The translations under genes were made by a program, and so were the position numbers. A DNA stretch of 64,000 bases, from contig NZ_JAJOYU010000001.1 in assembly GCF_021290985.1 (NCBI RefSeq), positions 124,001-188,000 on the forward strand, in the 5' to 3' direction. The DNA is from Rheinheimera soli. Its GTDB lineage: Bacteria; Pseudomonadota; Gammaproteobacteria; Enterobacterales; Alteromonadaceae. Under the pieces are notes generated by a model. It ran no database searches. It was not told where the DNA came from and was given only the letters and a program-made list of their open reading frames with translations. Positions 55,783 to 64,000 of the stretch are shown here, in pieces (position 1 is the stretch's first letter; each line of letters starts with the position of its first letter).

Positions 55783-57699
55783 CTAATGCACCAGCTCTTT
55801 TTTCAAAGAGTCACTGACAGGTCCGCTGACAAATAATAAATCACAAATTTCACTGCTGGGTGCAAAGCCTGTTGGTGCATCCAGTAAAATTTGCCTGAGC
55901 ATTTGCTGGTCAAAACTCTGACAGGCAACATCCAGACTATTCAGCAGCAACATAGTGGCCGACCATGACAGAAATTGTTCTTTTGCTGCCCGAATTCTGG
56001 CATGTTCAGTTCTGCTTTCGTTGTTACCAATCAATAACTCTTCGTAGAGCTTCTCACCTGGTCGTAAACCTGTGATCTGAATTTCAATATCACCATTCGG
56101 ATTGTTTTTGTCTTTTAACTTTAAACCAGCTAAATGGATCATACGTTTGGCTAAATCGTAAATACGTACCGGTTCGCCCATATCCAGCACAAAAACTTCA
56201 CCACCTTTGGCCATAGCTCCGGCCTGAATCACTAACTGTGAAGCTTCAGGAATAGTCATAAAAAACCGGGTAATTTCTTTATGAGTTAAAGTTACAGGGC
56301 CACCAGCCTTAATTTGCTGGGCGAATAAAGGTACCACAGAGCCGGACGAACCTAATACATTACCAAAACGAACCATGCACATACGAGTGGTCATCTGCCT
56401 ACTGGCCAAACCTTGCAGCACCAATTCAGCCATACGTTTACTGGCTCCCATTACATTGGTAGGGCGCACCGCTTTATCGGTAGAAATCAGCACGAAATTT
56501 TCAACTTTTGCTGAAATGGCTGCTTCAGCACAAGCCCAGGTGCCAAATACATTATTGCGCACCCCTTCCACCATATTATATTCAACTAAAGGCACATGCT
56601 TATAGGCTGCAGCGTGATAAACGGTTTGCACCTGAAAATTGGTCATCACTTGCTCAAGCAACTTTTGCTGCTGCACAGAACCTAATACAGGCTTAATGGC
56701 ACACTGATAACCAAAACGGCGCTTCACTGCATTTAATTCACGTTCTATTGAATATAAAGAGAATTCAGATACATCAAACAACACCAATACATCAGGTTTA
56801 CAACGAATAATCTGGCGGCATAACTCAGAACCTATAGAACCACCAGCGCCGGTCACCATAACCACTTTGTGCCTAATATTAGCCTGCAACAACTGTTGAT
56901 CCGGCTCTATCACTTCGCGGCCTAATAAATCCTCAATACGAATATCCTGCAAATCATCAATTTTCATATGTCCGGCCACTAAATCGGCCATGCCAGGAAT
57001 ACTTTGCACAGGCACAGGAAGCCTGGACAACAACTCAAGCAATTCGCGTTTGCGGCCGCGGCCGGCTGAGGGCATAGCCAAAAGCACCCGGTCAATACGG
57101 TAACGTTGAACAGCCTTTTCAAGCAGCTCAGAAGGCAACACTGTTAAGCCACACACCGTAGTTTTTTGTAGTTCGGTGTTATCATCAACAAAAACTACAG
57201 CTTTATATTCGTCACCACTTTGTAGCGCATACAACAACTGCCTGCCAGAGCAGCCTGCACCATAAATAAGTACCCTGCTTTTTGTTTTGTGCCGCTGCAT
57301 TTGGAAGGCGCTGCGAAACCCCCACCTACTGCCACCGATAAGTAATACTGCAATAACAGTAAAACACAACACAATGCGTACTATATCAAGCAGAGGCAAA
57401 AACCAGCATAAGGCTATAACACCCAACGAGCTGGCAAGAACACCATTCATTACGGTAGCAACAGCCTGTGGTGCCATATATCGCAAGATGGCTCTATACA
57501 AACCAAGGAAGTGAAAAACAGCGATACTAACAGCGAGCCAGCCTAACAAGGCCAAACTATGAGAGGCTATAAATACAGAAGGCTGTAAAATGCCACTTAG
57601 CCAAAAGGCCAAAAATAAAGCACTTAACAAAAAAGCTGAATCTGATACTACAGAAATGCCCCTTTTTACTGTGCGGGGTAGCGACATAATCCAAGTCAC
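55783..57699 (-). CDS. WbpM/CapD-type nucleotide-sugar 4,6-dehydratase, copy 1
   Basis: Membrane-anchored SDR, 638 aa from GTG 57699, chosen for its AGAGGGAG ribosome site; ATG 57687 is in frame. Four N-terminal membrane segments (about 15-115), a CoA-binding-like Rossmann segment (VLIYGAGCSGRQLLYAL) and the catalytic SDR domain (VTGAGGSIGSELCRQI, then STDKAVRPTNVMGASKR). As in WbpM, the usual catalytic Tyr of Y-x3-K is Met (M-x3-K). Predicted to convert UDP-GlcNAc to the 4-keto-6-deoxy sugar at the inner membrane. Confidence 0.88.
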   Translation of the reverse strand: MTWIMSLPRTVKRGISVVSDSAFLLSALFLAFWLSGILQPSVFIASHSLALLGWLAVSIAVFHFLGLYRAILRYMAPQAVATVMNGVLASSLGVIALCWFLPLLDIVRIVLCFTVIAVLLIGGSRWGFRSAFQMQRHKTKSRVLIYGAGCSGRQLLYALQSGDEYKAVVFVDDNTELQKTTVCGLTVLPSELLEKAVQRYRIDRVLLAMPSAGRGRKRELLELLSRLPVPVQSIPGMADLVAGHMKIDDLQDIRIEDLLGREVIEPDQQLLQANIRHKVVMVTGAGGSIGSELCRQIIRCKPDVLVLFDVSEFSLYSIERELNAVKRRFGYQCAIKPVLGSVQQQKLLEQVMTNFQVQTVYHAAAYKHVPLVEYNMVEGVRNNVFGTWACAEAAISAKVENFVLISTDKAVRPTNVMGASKRMAELVLQGLASRQMTTRMCMVRFGNVLGSSGSVVPLFAQQIKAGGPVTLTHKEITRFFMTIPEASQLVIQAGAMAKGGEVFVLDMGEPVRIYDLAKRMIHLAGLKLKDKNNPNGDIEIQITGLRPGEKLYEELLIGNNESRTEHARIRAAKEQFLSWSATMLLLNSLDVACQSFDQQMLRQILLDAPTGFAPSSEICDLLFVSGPVSDSLKKELVH

Positions 57700-57946
57700 G
57701 CTTTCACTCCCTCTTTATTCATAGAACTATCCACTTTTGTCAGTAATATGACTGATTTTAAGAACATCAGCTTAGAACAGCCTCTGACTATCTACCAGTT
57801 TTAGCCCACTGAAAATGAACTTTCTATGAATAAAAATGTCCTTTGAGTTCGCTATTTACAGCAACATTACATATTTCTCGAATTTAGTACAACAGCAAAT
57901 TAGTAACTAAGCGTTACTTTTTACCTTCGTTTGCAAATTCACTTCA

Positions 57947-59827
57947 CTATATAGTTTTATTGGCTTGCCACCATAAATCACAAATCCCATCCGTTGGATT
58001 AAAACCAGTAGGAGCACTGAGCATTAACTCGCGGATTTTTACTAAATCATAGTTAATAGATGCCTCGCTAAATTCACTTAACAGCGCTTGCATCTCAGTC
58101 CAGCTTAAACAAACTTCATTAGCCGCTTTAATACGCGGATGGCGGGTTGCTTTTTCTTCATCACCAATCAGCAACTCTTCGTATAACTTTTCACCTGGCC
58201 TTAGACCGGTAATTTTAATCTCTATATCACCATGCGGGTTTTGTTTGTTTTTAATTTCTAATCCGGTCAGGTGTACCATTTTTTTTGCCAGATCATAAAT
58301 TTTTACAGGTTCGCCCATATCTAAAACAAACACATCCCCACCTTCTCCCATAGCCCCAGCCTGGATCACCAGCTGCGCAGCTTCAGGAATAGTCATAAAG
58401 TAGCGGGTGATGTCTTCATGAGTAAGAGTAATTGGCCCGCCTTTTTTAATTTGTTTACGAAACAAAGGCACAACAGAACCAGATGATCCCAATACATTAC
58501 CAAAACGTACCATGCAGAATCTTGTACTCTGCTGCCTTGTTGCAAGTGCCTGTAATGCTAACTCAGCTAACCTTTTAGTTGTGCCCATCACATTAGTTGG
58601 TCGTACCGCTTTGTCGGTGGAGATCAATACAAAGGTTTCAACCTGTGAAGCTATAGCAGCTTCAGCTGTATGCCAGGTTCCAAACAGGTTGTTTCGTAAA
58701 CCTTCAATCACATTAAACTCAACCAAAGGTACGTGCTTATAAGCGGCCGCATGATAGACAGTTTGTACCTGATAACTTTGCATAATTTGCTGCAACCGCT
58801 GCTGATCCAGCACAGTACCTAACACAGGCAGCAGCTGCACATCCAGTTGCTGATTTGCTAAAGTTGCCGTCAGTTCTTTATCAATTTCATACAATGCAAA
58901 TTCAGAAGATTCAAACAACACCAGTTTTTGCGGTGACTGCAAAATAATTTGCCGGCATAACTCTGAACCTATCGAACCACCAGCACCTGTGACCATTACT
59001 ACTTTACCTGTAATATTAGCCGTTAATAACGACGGTACCGGGGTAACGGCATCACGGCCTAACAAATCTTCTATTTTAACGTCTTGCAGCTCATCAATTT
59101 TCATTTTGCCATCAACCAAATCAGTCATACCTGGAATAGTTAATACAGGTAAACCAAGTGACTCTAAACGTTCGATAAGTTTTGCTCTGGTGCCGCGGCT
59201 TGCAGAAGGCACAGCCAGCAATATTCGGCTAATACCGTATTTCTTAATCACATCTTCAATACAATCGGGCGAGTGAACTTTAACATCCCGAATCATTACA
59301 CCATGAAATGAAGGGTCATCATCTACAAAAGCTACAGCGCGAAACTCTACACTGCTGGCCAGTGCAAGTAACAACTGCCTGCCGCTGGCTCCAGCACCAT
59401 AAATCAGCACCTTATGCTGTGCATTGCGACCACTAGCAGTCACCAGCTCACGAAGTAACAATCGTGATCCTGCTATACCTGCAAAGGCAAAAAACACATA
59501 ATTTAAGTTGCCTGACAAGCTATATAAAAACGCATTCGCATCAATTGCAAAATGCAGTAGAACCCCCGAAACCACAGTACCTGTAGCTATAGCAACCATA
59601 GAACGCAAACCGATAAAACGCACTACAGTCCGGTATAGACCAGACAGACTAAAAACTACTATAGTTGCAAGAATGACTGCCATAAAACTTAAAACAAAAG
59701 ATTCGTCCCGAATTAATTCAAGGCTGTCATAGCGTAAGTAATAGGCAAGCACCCAGGATGCAAACAAAATAACACAGTCAATACTAATAGAAACTGTACG
59801 TTTTGAAAAACGTGACCATTCCATCAT
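57947..59827 (-). CDS. WbpM/CapD-type nucleotide-sugar 4,6-dehydratase, copy 2
   Basis: Same architecture as the neighbouring paralogue: membrane segments, VLIYGAGASGRQLLLAL, VTGAGGSIGSELCRQI and STDKAVRPTNVMGTTKR with M-x3-K. Start uncertain. ATG 59827 (626 aa) aligns with the start of the paralogue. TTG 59872, with GGAG 6 nt upstream, and TTG 59884 are in frame. The two copies are 247 bp apart, share most of the catalytic domain and diverge at both ends, so the duplication looks old. Confidence 0.86.
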   Translation of the reverse strand: MMEWSRFSKRTVSISIDCVILFASWVLAYYLRYDSLELIRDESFVLSFMAVILATIVVFSLSGLYRTVVRFIGLRSMVAIATGTVVSGVLLHFAIDANAFLYSLSGNLNYVFFAFAGIAGSRLLLRELVTASGRNAQHKVLIYGAGASGRQLLLALASSVEFRAVAFVDDDPSFHGVMIRDVKVHSPDCIEDVIKKYGISRILLAVPSASRGTRAKLIERLESLGLPVLTIPGMTDLVDGKMKIDELQDVKIEDLLGRDAVTPVPSLLTANITGKVVMVTGAGGSIGSELCRQIILQSPQKLVLFESSEFALYEIDKELTATLANQQLDVQLLPVLGTVLDQQRLQQIMQSYQVQTVYHAAAYKHVPLVEFNVIEGLRNNLFGTWHTAEAAIASQVETFVLISTDKAVRPTNVMGTTKRLAELALQALATRQQSTRFCMVRFGNVLGSSGSVVPLFRKQIKKGGPITLTHEDITRYFMTIPEAAQLVIQAGAMGEGGDVFVLDMGEPVKIYDLAKKMVHLTGLEIKNKQNPHGDIEIKITGLRPGEKLYEELLIGDEEKATRHPRIKAANEVCLSWTEMQALLSEFSEASINYDLVKIRELMLSAPTGFNPTDGICDLWWQANKTI

Positions 59828-59904
59828 AGGCGGCAAACACTGGTGTAAAAAGGCAGAAGTAAAATTACGCAAAACACGCTCCAAATAAAAAACTATTTTT
59901 ATAT

Positions 59905-59949
59905 AAAAAAAGCCTAGTTTTTTATGAAGAAAACAAATGTAACCAGGCT
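59905..59949 (-). terminator. Probable intrinsic terminator downstream of ugd
   Basis: On the minus strand AGCCTGGTT and AACTAGGCT pair (one mismatch, 21-nt loop), followed by TTTTTT (59910-59905). It lies between ugd and the second dehydratase gene. Confidence 0.55.
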
Positions 59950-60011
59950 AAAAAACCGCAATCCTCTGCAGTTTTACTTATGAAAAAATTTTAAACACTC
60001 ATAATACAAAA

Positions 60012-61352
60012 TTAAAAAGACTTGACGCTTTTTGCCCGACCAATCGCATAATAACTAAAGCCTTTTTGTTTCAGGCGTTCTGGGTCAAATAAATTACGCC
60101 CGTCAAAAATGACAGGAGTAGAAAGTTGCTGCTTTACAAAGTCAAAATCAGGCGCTTTAAATTGTTGCCATTCAGTACAAATAATCAAAGCATCGGCACC
60201 TGGTAATGCGGATTCTTTCGTACCGCAGAGCACAAAATCCGGACGCACACCATAAATGCGTTGAGTTTCTTCCATGGCCTGTGGGTCAAAGGCATGCACT
60301 GTAGCACCTGCTGCCCACAACTCTTCAATTAAAACACGGCTTGACGCTTCCCGCATATCATCTGTATTGGGCTTAAAGCTAAGTCCCCATACCGCAAAAG
60401 TTTTACCTGATAAATTTTCACCAAAGTGTTTTTTCACCAACGTAGGTAGCTTGTACTTCTGCTTGTTGTTAACTGCTTCAACTGCTTGCAAAATTTTTGG
60501 TGTATACCCATTTTGTTCTGAAGTATGAATCAGAGCCTGCACATCTTTAGGGAAACAAGAACCACCATAGCCACAACCAGGATATATAAAGTGGTAACCA
60601 ATACGGGGGTCTGAACCTATGCCTTTACGTACGGCTTCAATATCAGCTCCAAGCAGTTCAGCCAGATTTGCCATTTCATTCATAAATGAAATTTTAGTTG
60701 CCAGCATACAATTAGCAGCATACTTAGTAAGCTCAGCGCTACGAACATCCATAAAAATCATTTTGTCGTGATTACGATTAAAAGGCTCGTAAAGCTCCCG
60801 CACTACGTCAATAGGCAGTCCATTATAGGTTCCAATAATAATACGGTCTGGTCGCATGCAGTCCGCAACTGCAGCACCTTCTTTTAAAAATTCAGGGTTG
60901 GACACTACATCAAATTGAATATCTAAACCGCGTTCAGCCAACACAGCGGCGATATGCTGTTTGACTTTATCGGCAGTGCCTACGGGGACGGTAGATTTAT
61001 CGATAACCACTTTAGGCGAGGTCATATAGCTGGCAATAGTTTTCGCTACAGCTAACACGTACTTTAAATCAGCAGACCCGTCTTCGTCAGGTGGCGTACC
61101 AACTGCAATAAACTGAATTAAGCCATGCTCTACACCAAATGCTGCATCAGTAGTAAAACGAAGACGGCCAGCTTGAAAATTATTGATTACAAGTGGCGTC
61201 AGGCCTGGCTCATAAATTGGAATAATACCCTGATTCAGTTTTTCAACACGTTCAGCATTCACATCAACACACACCACATCATGGCCGACTTCGGCTAAAA
61301 CAGCAGCTTGCACCAAACCAACATATCCAATACCAAAAACAGTTACTTTCAT
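60012..61352 (-). CDS. ugd: UDP-glucose 6-dehydrogenase
   Basis: Makes UDP-glucuronic acid. Start at ATG 61352 (GAGG upstream) gives [30 protein letters not shown]; 446 aa. The catalytic Cys lies in [12 protein letters not shown], with [21 protein letters not shown] and [18 protein letters not shown]-mannose dehydrogenases look similar, but the overall pattern fits Ugd. Confidence 0.94.
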   Translation of the reverse strand: MKVTVFGIGYVGLVQAAVLAEVGHDVVCVDVNAERVEKLNQGIIPIYEPGLTPLVINNFQAGRLRFTTDAAFGVEHGLIQFIAVGTPPDEDGSADLKYVLAVAKTIASYMTSPKVVIDKSTVPVGTADKVKQHIAAVLAERGLDIQFDVVSNPEFLKEGAAVADCMRPDRIIIGTYNGLPIDVVRELYEPFNRNHDKMIFMDVRSAELTKYAANCMLATKISFMNEMANLAELLGADIEAVRKGIGSDPRIGYHFIYPGCGYGGSCFPKDVQALIHTSEQNGYTPKILQAVEAVNNKQKYKLPTLVKKHFGENLSGKTFAVWGLSFKPNTDDMREASSRVLIEELWAAGATVHAFDPQAMEETQRIYGVRPDFVLCGTKESALPGADALIICTEWQQFKAPDFDFVKQQLSTPVIFDGRNLFDPERLKQKGFSYYAIGRAKSVKSF

Positions 61353-61661
61353 GAGCGACCTCAAAAATCATTTATGAGACACATTAAAGCGAAAAGAAAG
61401 CCGACCATACAACTAGGAACTCTCTGGCGCCAACAAAAAATGAAAACATTCGTCTTGTTTTTGCGTCATCTAGACTTTCATGCAAACTAAAACACAACAA
61501 ACAAAGGTAGCACAAACCTATACCCAAACAGAGCATTTGTGCTACCTACTTAGATAATAAACCTTGCCCAAATAACACTTGCAAAAATATTTAAGAAACA
61601 ATTAAAAAGAACATTAACAATCTCATTAATTCTATAGCGTGTCATAGTATCTAGTATCAGC
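61353..61661. other. Gene-free AT-rich stretch between ugd and the sugar transferase gene
   Basis: Apart from the hairpin at 61505-61547 I see no gene or named motif. The ugd ribosome site is at its left end. Given the hairpin, ugd probably has its own promoter here. Confidence 0.5.
61505..61547 (-). terminator. Hairpin downstream of the sugar transferase gene
   Basis: A 12-bp perfect stem AGGTAGCACAAA/TTTGTGCTACCT with a 19-nt loop, then TTTGTTTGTTG on the minus strand. Plausible terminator of the aminotransferase and sugar transferase unit, although it lies 115 bp after the last stop codon. Confidence 0.55.
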
Positions 61662-62255
61662 TTACCGCCGAACTATCTTCAACAATGTGGCGAAGATTAT
61701 TTCAAGATCAATTAATACGCTATTATTTCTAACATAGTCAACATAGTAGCGTTGCTTTATAGGTAATATCTGTTCGATATAAGCTTGACGCGGATCGTCA
61801 TACTTAGCAAGAATCTCATTCTCGTCAACCATCTCGATAGACGCTCTATCTGTAATACCAGGTCTAACCGACAGTACTTCTTGTCTAATAGCGTCGGGAT
61901 AACAATCTATAAACTCTTGAACCTCAGGCCGAGGACCAACAAGGCTCATTCTCCCAATCAACACATCTATCAATTGCGGTAATTCGTCGAGCTTGAACTT
62001 ACGTAAAAAAAAACCTGAACGAGTAATTCTAGTATCCTTCCCAACAGTTAATCGACCTTCACCCTCCGTGTTTGTCTTCATTGTCCTGAACTTATGGATA
62101 AGAAACGGTTTTCCGAAACGCCCTACTCTTTGCTGCCGAAAAAATACTGGGCCTGAGGAATCAAACCTAACCCAAAGAGCTATTAGTAATAACAATGGCA
62201 GCAGGGTCAAAAGACCACATGCGGCAAATAAAAAGTCAAAACAGCGTTTAGACAT
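61662..62255 (-). CDS. Polyprenyl-phosphate sugar-1-phosphate transferase (PglC-type)
   Basis: Initiates a lipid-linked glycan by moving a sugar-1-phosphate to undecaprenyl phosphate. 197 aa from ATG 62255, overlapping the aminotransferase by 8 bp. One N-terminal membrane helix (about 10-30), then [69 protein letters not shown] with the catalytic DE, and [10 protein letters not shown]. Small monotopic form like PglC, without the N-terminal part of WbaP. Sugar likely a UDP-di-N-acetylated or amino-deoxy sugar, judging by its neighbours. Confidence 0.9.
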   Translation of the reverse strand: MSKRCFDFLFAACGLLTLLPLLLLIALWVRFDSSGPVFFRQQRVGRFGKPFLIHKFRTMKTNTEGEGRLTVGKDTRITRSGFFLRKFKLDELPQLIDVLIGRMSLVGPRPEVQEFIDCYPDAIRQEVLSVRPGITDRASIEMVDENEILAKYDDPRQAYIEQILPIKQRYYVDYVRNNSVLIDLEIIFATLLKIVRR

Positions 62256-63414
62256 TTGATAACACCTGACGAACTGCAGCAATAACTCGTTCCTGATCTT
62301 CTTTAGTCATCTTGGTGTACAAGGGTAATGATACTTCTTGTTCAAAAATACGCTGGGCAACAGGGAACATTCCTGGAGTTAATTGATAAGTATCGCGCCA
62401 GTACGGATGCAAATGTAAAGGTATAAAATGAACCGAACAACCGATCCCAAGTTCAGCCATTTTCTCAATAAAAACACCTCGTTCGATACCACTTTCTACT
62501 TTCAATTTCATTGGATACAAGTGCCAAGCGTGCACATCTCCCACAGGAGCATTTACTGGTAACTCTAAAGGTAAATCAGCCAACGCTTCCTGATATACAG
62601 ACGCCATTTGTTCGCGCTTTATTTGAAAGTCAGGGAGACGCTTTAGCTGATGAATACCAATCGCGGCGGAAATATCAGGCATGTTGTATTTAAATCCTGG
62701 CGCTATAACCTCATAAAACCAAGCTGGTTTTGTAGATACATAACGGTCAAAAGCATCCCGACTAATACCATGCAAACGCATAACTTTACAGCGTTGAGCA
62801 AGCTCAGGGTGTCGGGTAACAACCATCCCCCCCTCACCTGTGGTCATAGTCTTATTTGCATAGAAACTAAATACCGTAATATCGCTTTCGAGCGTACCGA
62901 TCATCTTACCTTGATAAGTTGTTGGTAATGCATGCGCTGCATCTTCAATAATTTTGATATTATGTTGTCTAGCCAACGCAATGATTGGTCCCATCTCACA
63001 AGCAAGACCAGCAAAGTGCACAGGCATTACCGCTTTAGTTTTACTAGTAATAGCTTTGGAAAAGCTATCTGCCGTCATGTTAAATGTTGTTTCGTCAACA
63101 TCGACCATAACCGGCGTAGCGCCAAGGTAACGAACAATTTCAGCAGTTGCCGTAAAAGTATAAGTTGGAACTATCACCTCATCATCAGGACCGATCCCTA
63201 AGGCCTCCAAAGCCAGATGTAAACCAGAGGTCGCTGAATTAACAGCGATAGATTCAAGTGTCGGATCACCCAAAAATGCAGTAAAATCAGCTTCAAACTG
63301 TTTAGTCTTGGGACCTGTAGTAATCCAACCGGACCTAAGCGAATGAGCTACTTCGTTAATTTCTTCTTCACCAATCTCAGGCAAAGCAAAAGGAAGAAAA
63401 TTATTTGCTGACAT
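62248..63414 (-). CDS. DegT/DnrJ/EryC1-family sugar aminotransferase
   Basis: PLP-dependent enzyme acting on nucleotide-linked 4-keto sugars, 388 aa. N-terminal [59 protein letters not shown] and the PLP lysine in [16 protein letters not shown]. It would use the 4-keto-6-deoxy product of a WbpM-type dehydratase. GAGG precedes the ATG. Sits between the GNAT gene (13 bp) and the sugar transferase gene (8-bp overlap). Confidence 0.92.
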   Translation of the reverse strand: MSANNFLPFALPEIGEEEINEVAHSLRSGWITTGPKTKQFEADFTAFLGDPTLESIAVNSATSGLHLALEALGIGPDDEVIVPTYTFTATAEIVRYLGATPVMVDVDETTFNMTADSFSKAITSKTKAVMPVHFAGLACEMGPIIALARQHNIKIIEDAAHALPTTYQGKMIGTLESDITVFSFYANKTMTTGEGGMVVTRHPELAQRCKVMRLHGISRDAFDRYVSTKPAWFYEVIAPGFKYNMPDISAAIGIHQLKRLPDFQIKREQMASVYQEALADLPLELPVNAPVGDVHAWHLYPMKLKVESGIERGVFIEKMAELGIGCSVHFIPLHLHPYWRDTYQLTPGMFPVAQRIFEQEVSLPLYTKMTKEDQERVIAAVRQVLSNV

Positions 63415-63427
63415 AAAGCCTCAAAAA

Positions 63428-64000
63428 TTATATCGATTTGACTAAACGTAACATTTGCCGACGATCCGGCTGAGTAAATTCATTTTCAATTTGGTAACCA
63501 GCTTTTTGATAAAAAGCCACAACGTTATCATTACCAAATTTATCAGTTGTCAGATACAAGCCATCTAGACCGGCTTGACGGACTTGCAACTCGAAGTCCC
63601 TAAGCAGAGCTTTACCGATCGACTTTCCAGACATGTCGGGGCATACAGCAATACTGCTCAGTAAAGCATTTTTCTTAAGAGTCTTGGGTTTATCTCCTTT
63701 ATAGAAAAGCGCGTAATAAAGCTTCTTGACTACCTTTGCTGGGTTTTTGAGAATACTAGGTAGTGCTGCCAGCAAAAAACCATGCCACTGTTTTTTTCGC
63801 AAGACGCTGAAAAAAACTTCTGGTGCAACAGAGCCTGCAGCAAAACCGACAATACCTCTTTCAGGATCAACAGCAACTCTCATCAAACCATTAGGCTGAT
63901 TTATAAATGCGGAATACATTTTTTTCAAAAATACAGGCCCTAGCATTGTCAGAAAAAAACCCTGAAACGCCACAATGTGCGTGGAGACAATAGCTTCAAC
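63428..64000 (-). CDS. GNAT-family N-acetyltransferase (5' end outside the window)
   Basis: The frame stays open to the right edge (reading VEAIVSTHIVAFQGFFLTMLG), so the true start lies beyond position 64000; a GTG at 63971-63973 is probably internal. The acetyl-CoA site is at SIAVCPDMSGKSIGKALLRDFE, and the C-terminal YLTTDKFGNDNVVAFYQKAGYQ is typical of GNAT enzymes. Cluster context suggests it acylates the amino sugar made by the downstream aminotransferase. Confidence 0.85.
   Translation of the reverse strand, partial: VEAIVSTHIVAFQGFFLTMLGPVFLKKMYSAFINQPNGLMRVAVDPERGIVGFAAGSVAPEVFFSVLRKKQWHGFLLAALPSILKNPAKVVKKLYYALFYKGDKPKTLKKNALLSSIAVCPDMSGKSIGKALLRDFELQVRQAGLDGLYLTTDKFGNDNVVAFYQKAGYQIENEFTQPDRRQMLRLVKSI

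Noticed and set aside
63428-63973. Taking the GTG at 63973 as the start of the acetyltransferase gene
   Set aside because: The frame stays open to the window edge with family-like sequence upstream, so the gene is truncated by the window and not short.
1-64000. CRISPR arrays, prophage or integrative element
   Set aside because: No regularly spaced direct repeats with unique spacers, no integrase, capsid or conjugation genes. Repeats present are REP hairpins, a MITE-like element, tRNA copies and the rsxC coding repeats.

Overview
This 64 kb window is chromosomal DNA from a gammaproteobacterium. The gene order rnm-yciO-scpA-scpB-rluB divergent from trpEGD(CF)BA, the complete rsxABCDGE-nth cluster, the moderate GC content and the tRNA and IS/REP style fit Alteromonadales-like bacteria. 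Rheinheimera or a close relative is my guess, and it is an inference that a 16S or protein search would settle. Almost all of the window is ordinary chromosome, and the right-hand third is a surface-polysaccharide locus cut by the window edge.

Layout. 1-4 kb (minus strand): rluB, scpB, scpA, yciO and rnm. 4.1-11.1 kb (plus strand): the trp operon. Its leader holds the most striking feature of the window: two separate Trp-rich leader peptides in tandem (WWW, then W-x-WW). Each is followed by its own mutually exclusive antiterminator and terminator, so trpEGDCFBA appears to sit behind two consecutive ribosome-mediated attenuators. 11.1-18.8 kb (minus strand): manC, an M14 metallopeptidase, and an RND pump with its adaptor, with a LysR regulator divergent from the adaptor. 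19.8-20.6 kb: a REP-associated tyrosine transposase (RAYT) between two pairs of GTAG-footed REP hairpins. A third, inverted REP pair lies 7 kb away. 20.6-25 kb: an outer-membrane barrel protein, uvrB and a MATE transporter. 25.4-25.8 kb: three identical tRNA-Asn genes behind one strong promoter. 25.9-27.7 kb: a LapD-like degenerate GGDEF/EAL receptor. 28-34.5 kb: rsxABCDGE and nth.

34.5-39 kb: a LysR regulator divergent from an NAD-type isocitrate dehydrogenase with a C-terminal extension, a DUF6671 zinc-ribbon protein and a full-length Sua5-family enzyme. A 228-bp MITE-like element with 17-bp perfect terminal repeats and a 6-bp target duplication abuts the last of these. 39.4-47 kb: gloA, aspartoacylase, Fur-type bfd, DUF2750, a secreted cyclophilin, a YqaA-like protein, a MAPEG protein, tdk, an MJ1255/VC2487-type glycosyltransferase and a response regulator with TPR repeats.

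47.1-64 kb: the surface-polysaccharide region. rmlBA (plus) converges on rmlC-rmlD-galE (minus), which together make dTDP-L-rhamnose and interconvert UDP-Glc and UDP-Gal. These are followed by a yjbEFGH/gfcABCD-type secretion operon with an internal terminator after its first gene, two WbpM/CapD-type nucleotide-sugar dehydratases, ugd, a polyprenyl-phosphate sugar-1-phosphate transferase, a DegT aminotransferase and a GNAT acetyltransferase that runs off the right edge. The dehydratase, aminotransferase, acetyltransferase and initiating transferase together suggest that assembly of the glycan starts on an amino-deoxy sugar. No flippase, polymerase or ordinary chain glycosyltransferases of this locus lie inside the window.
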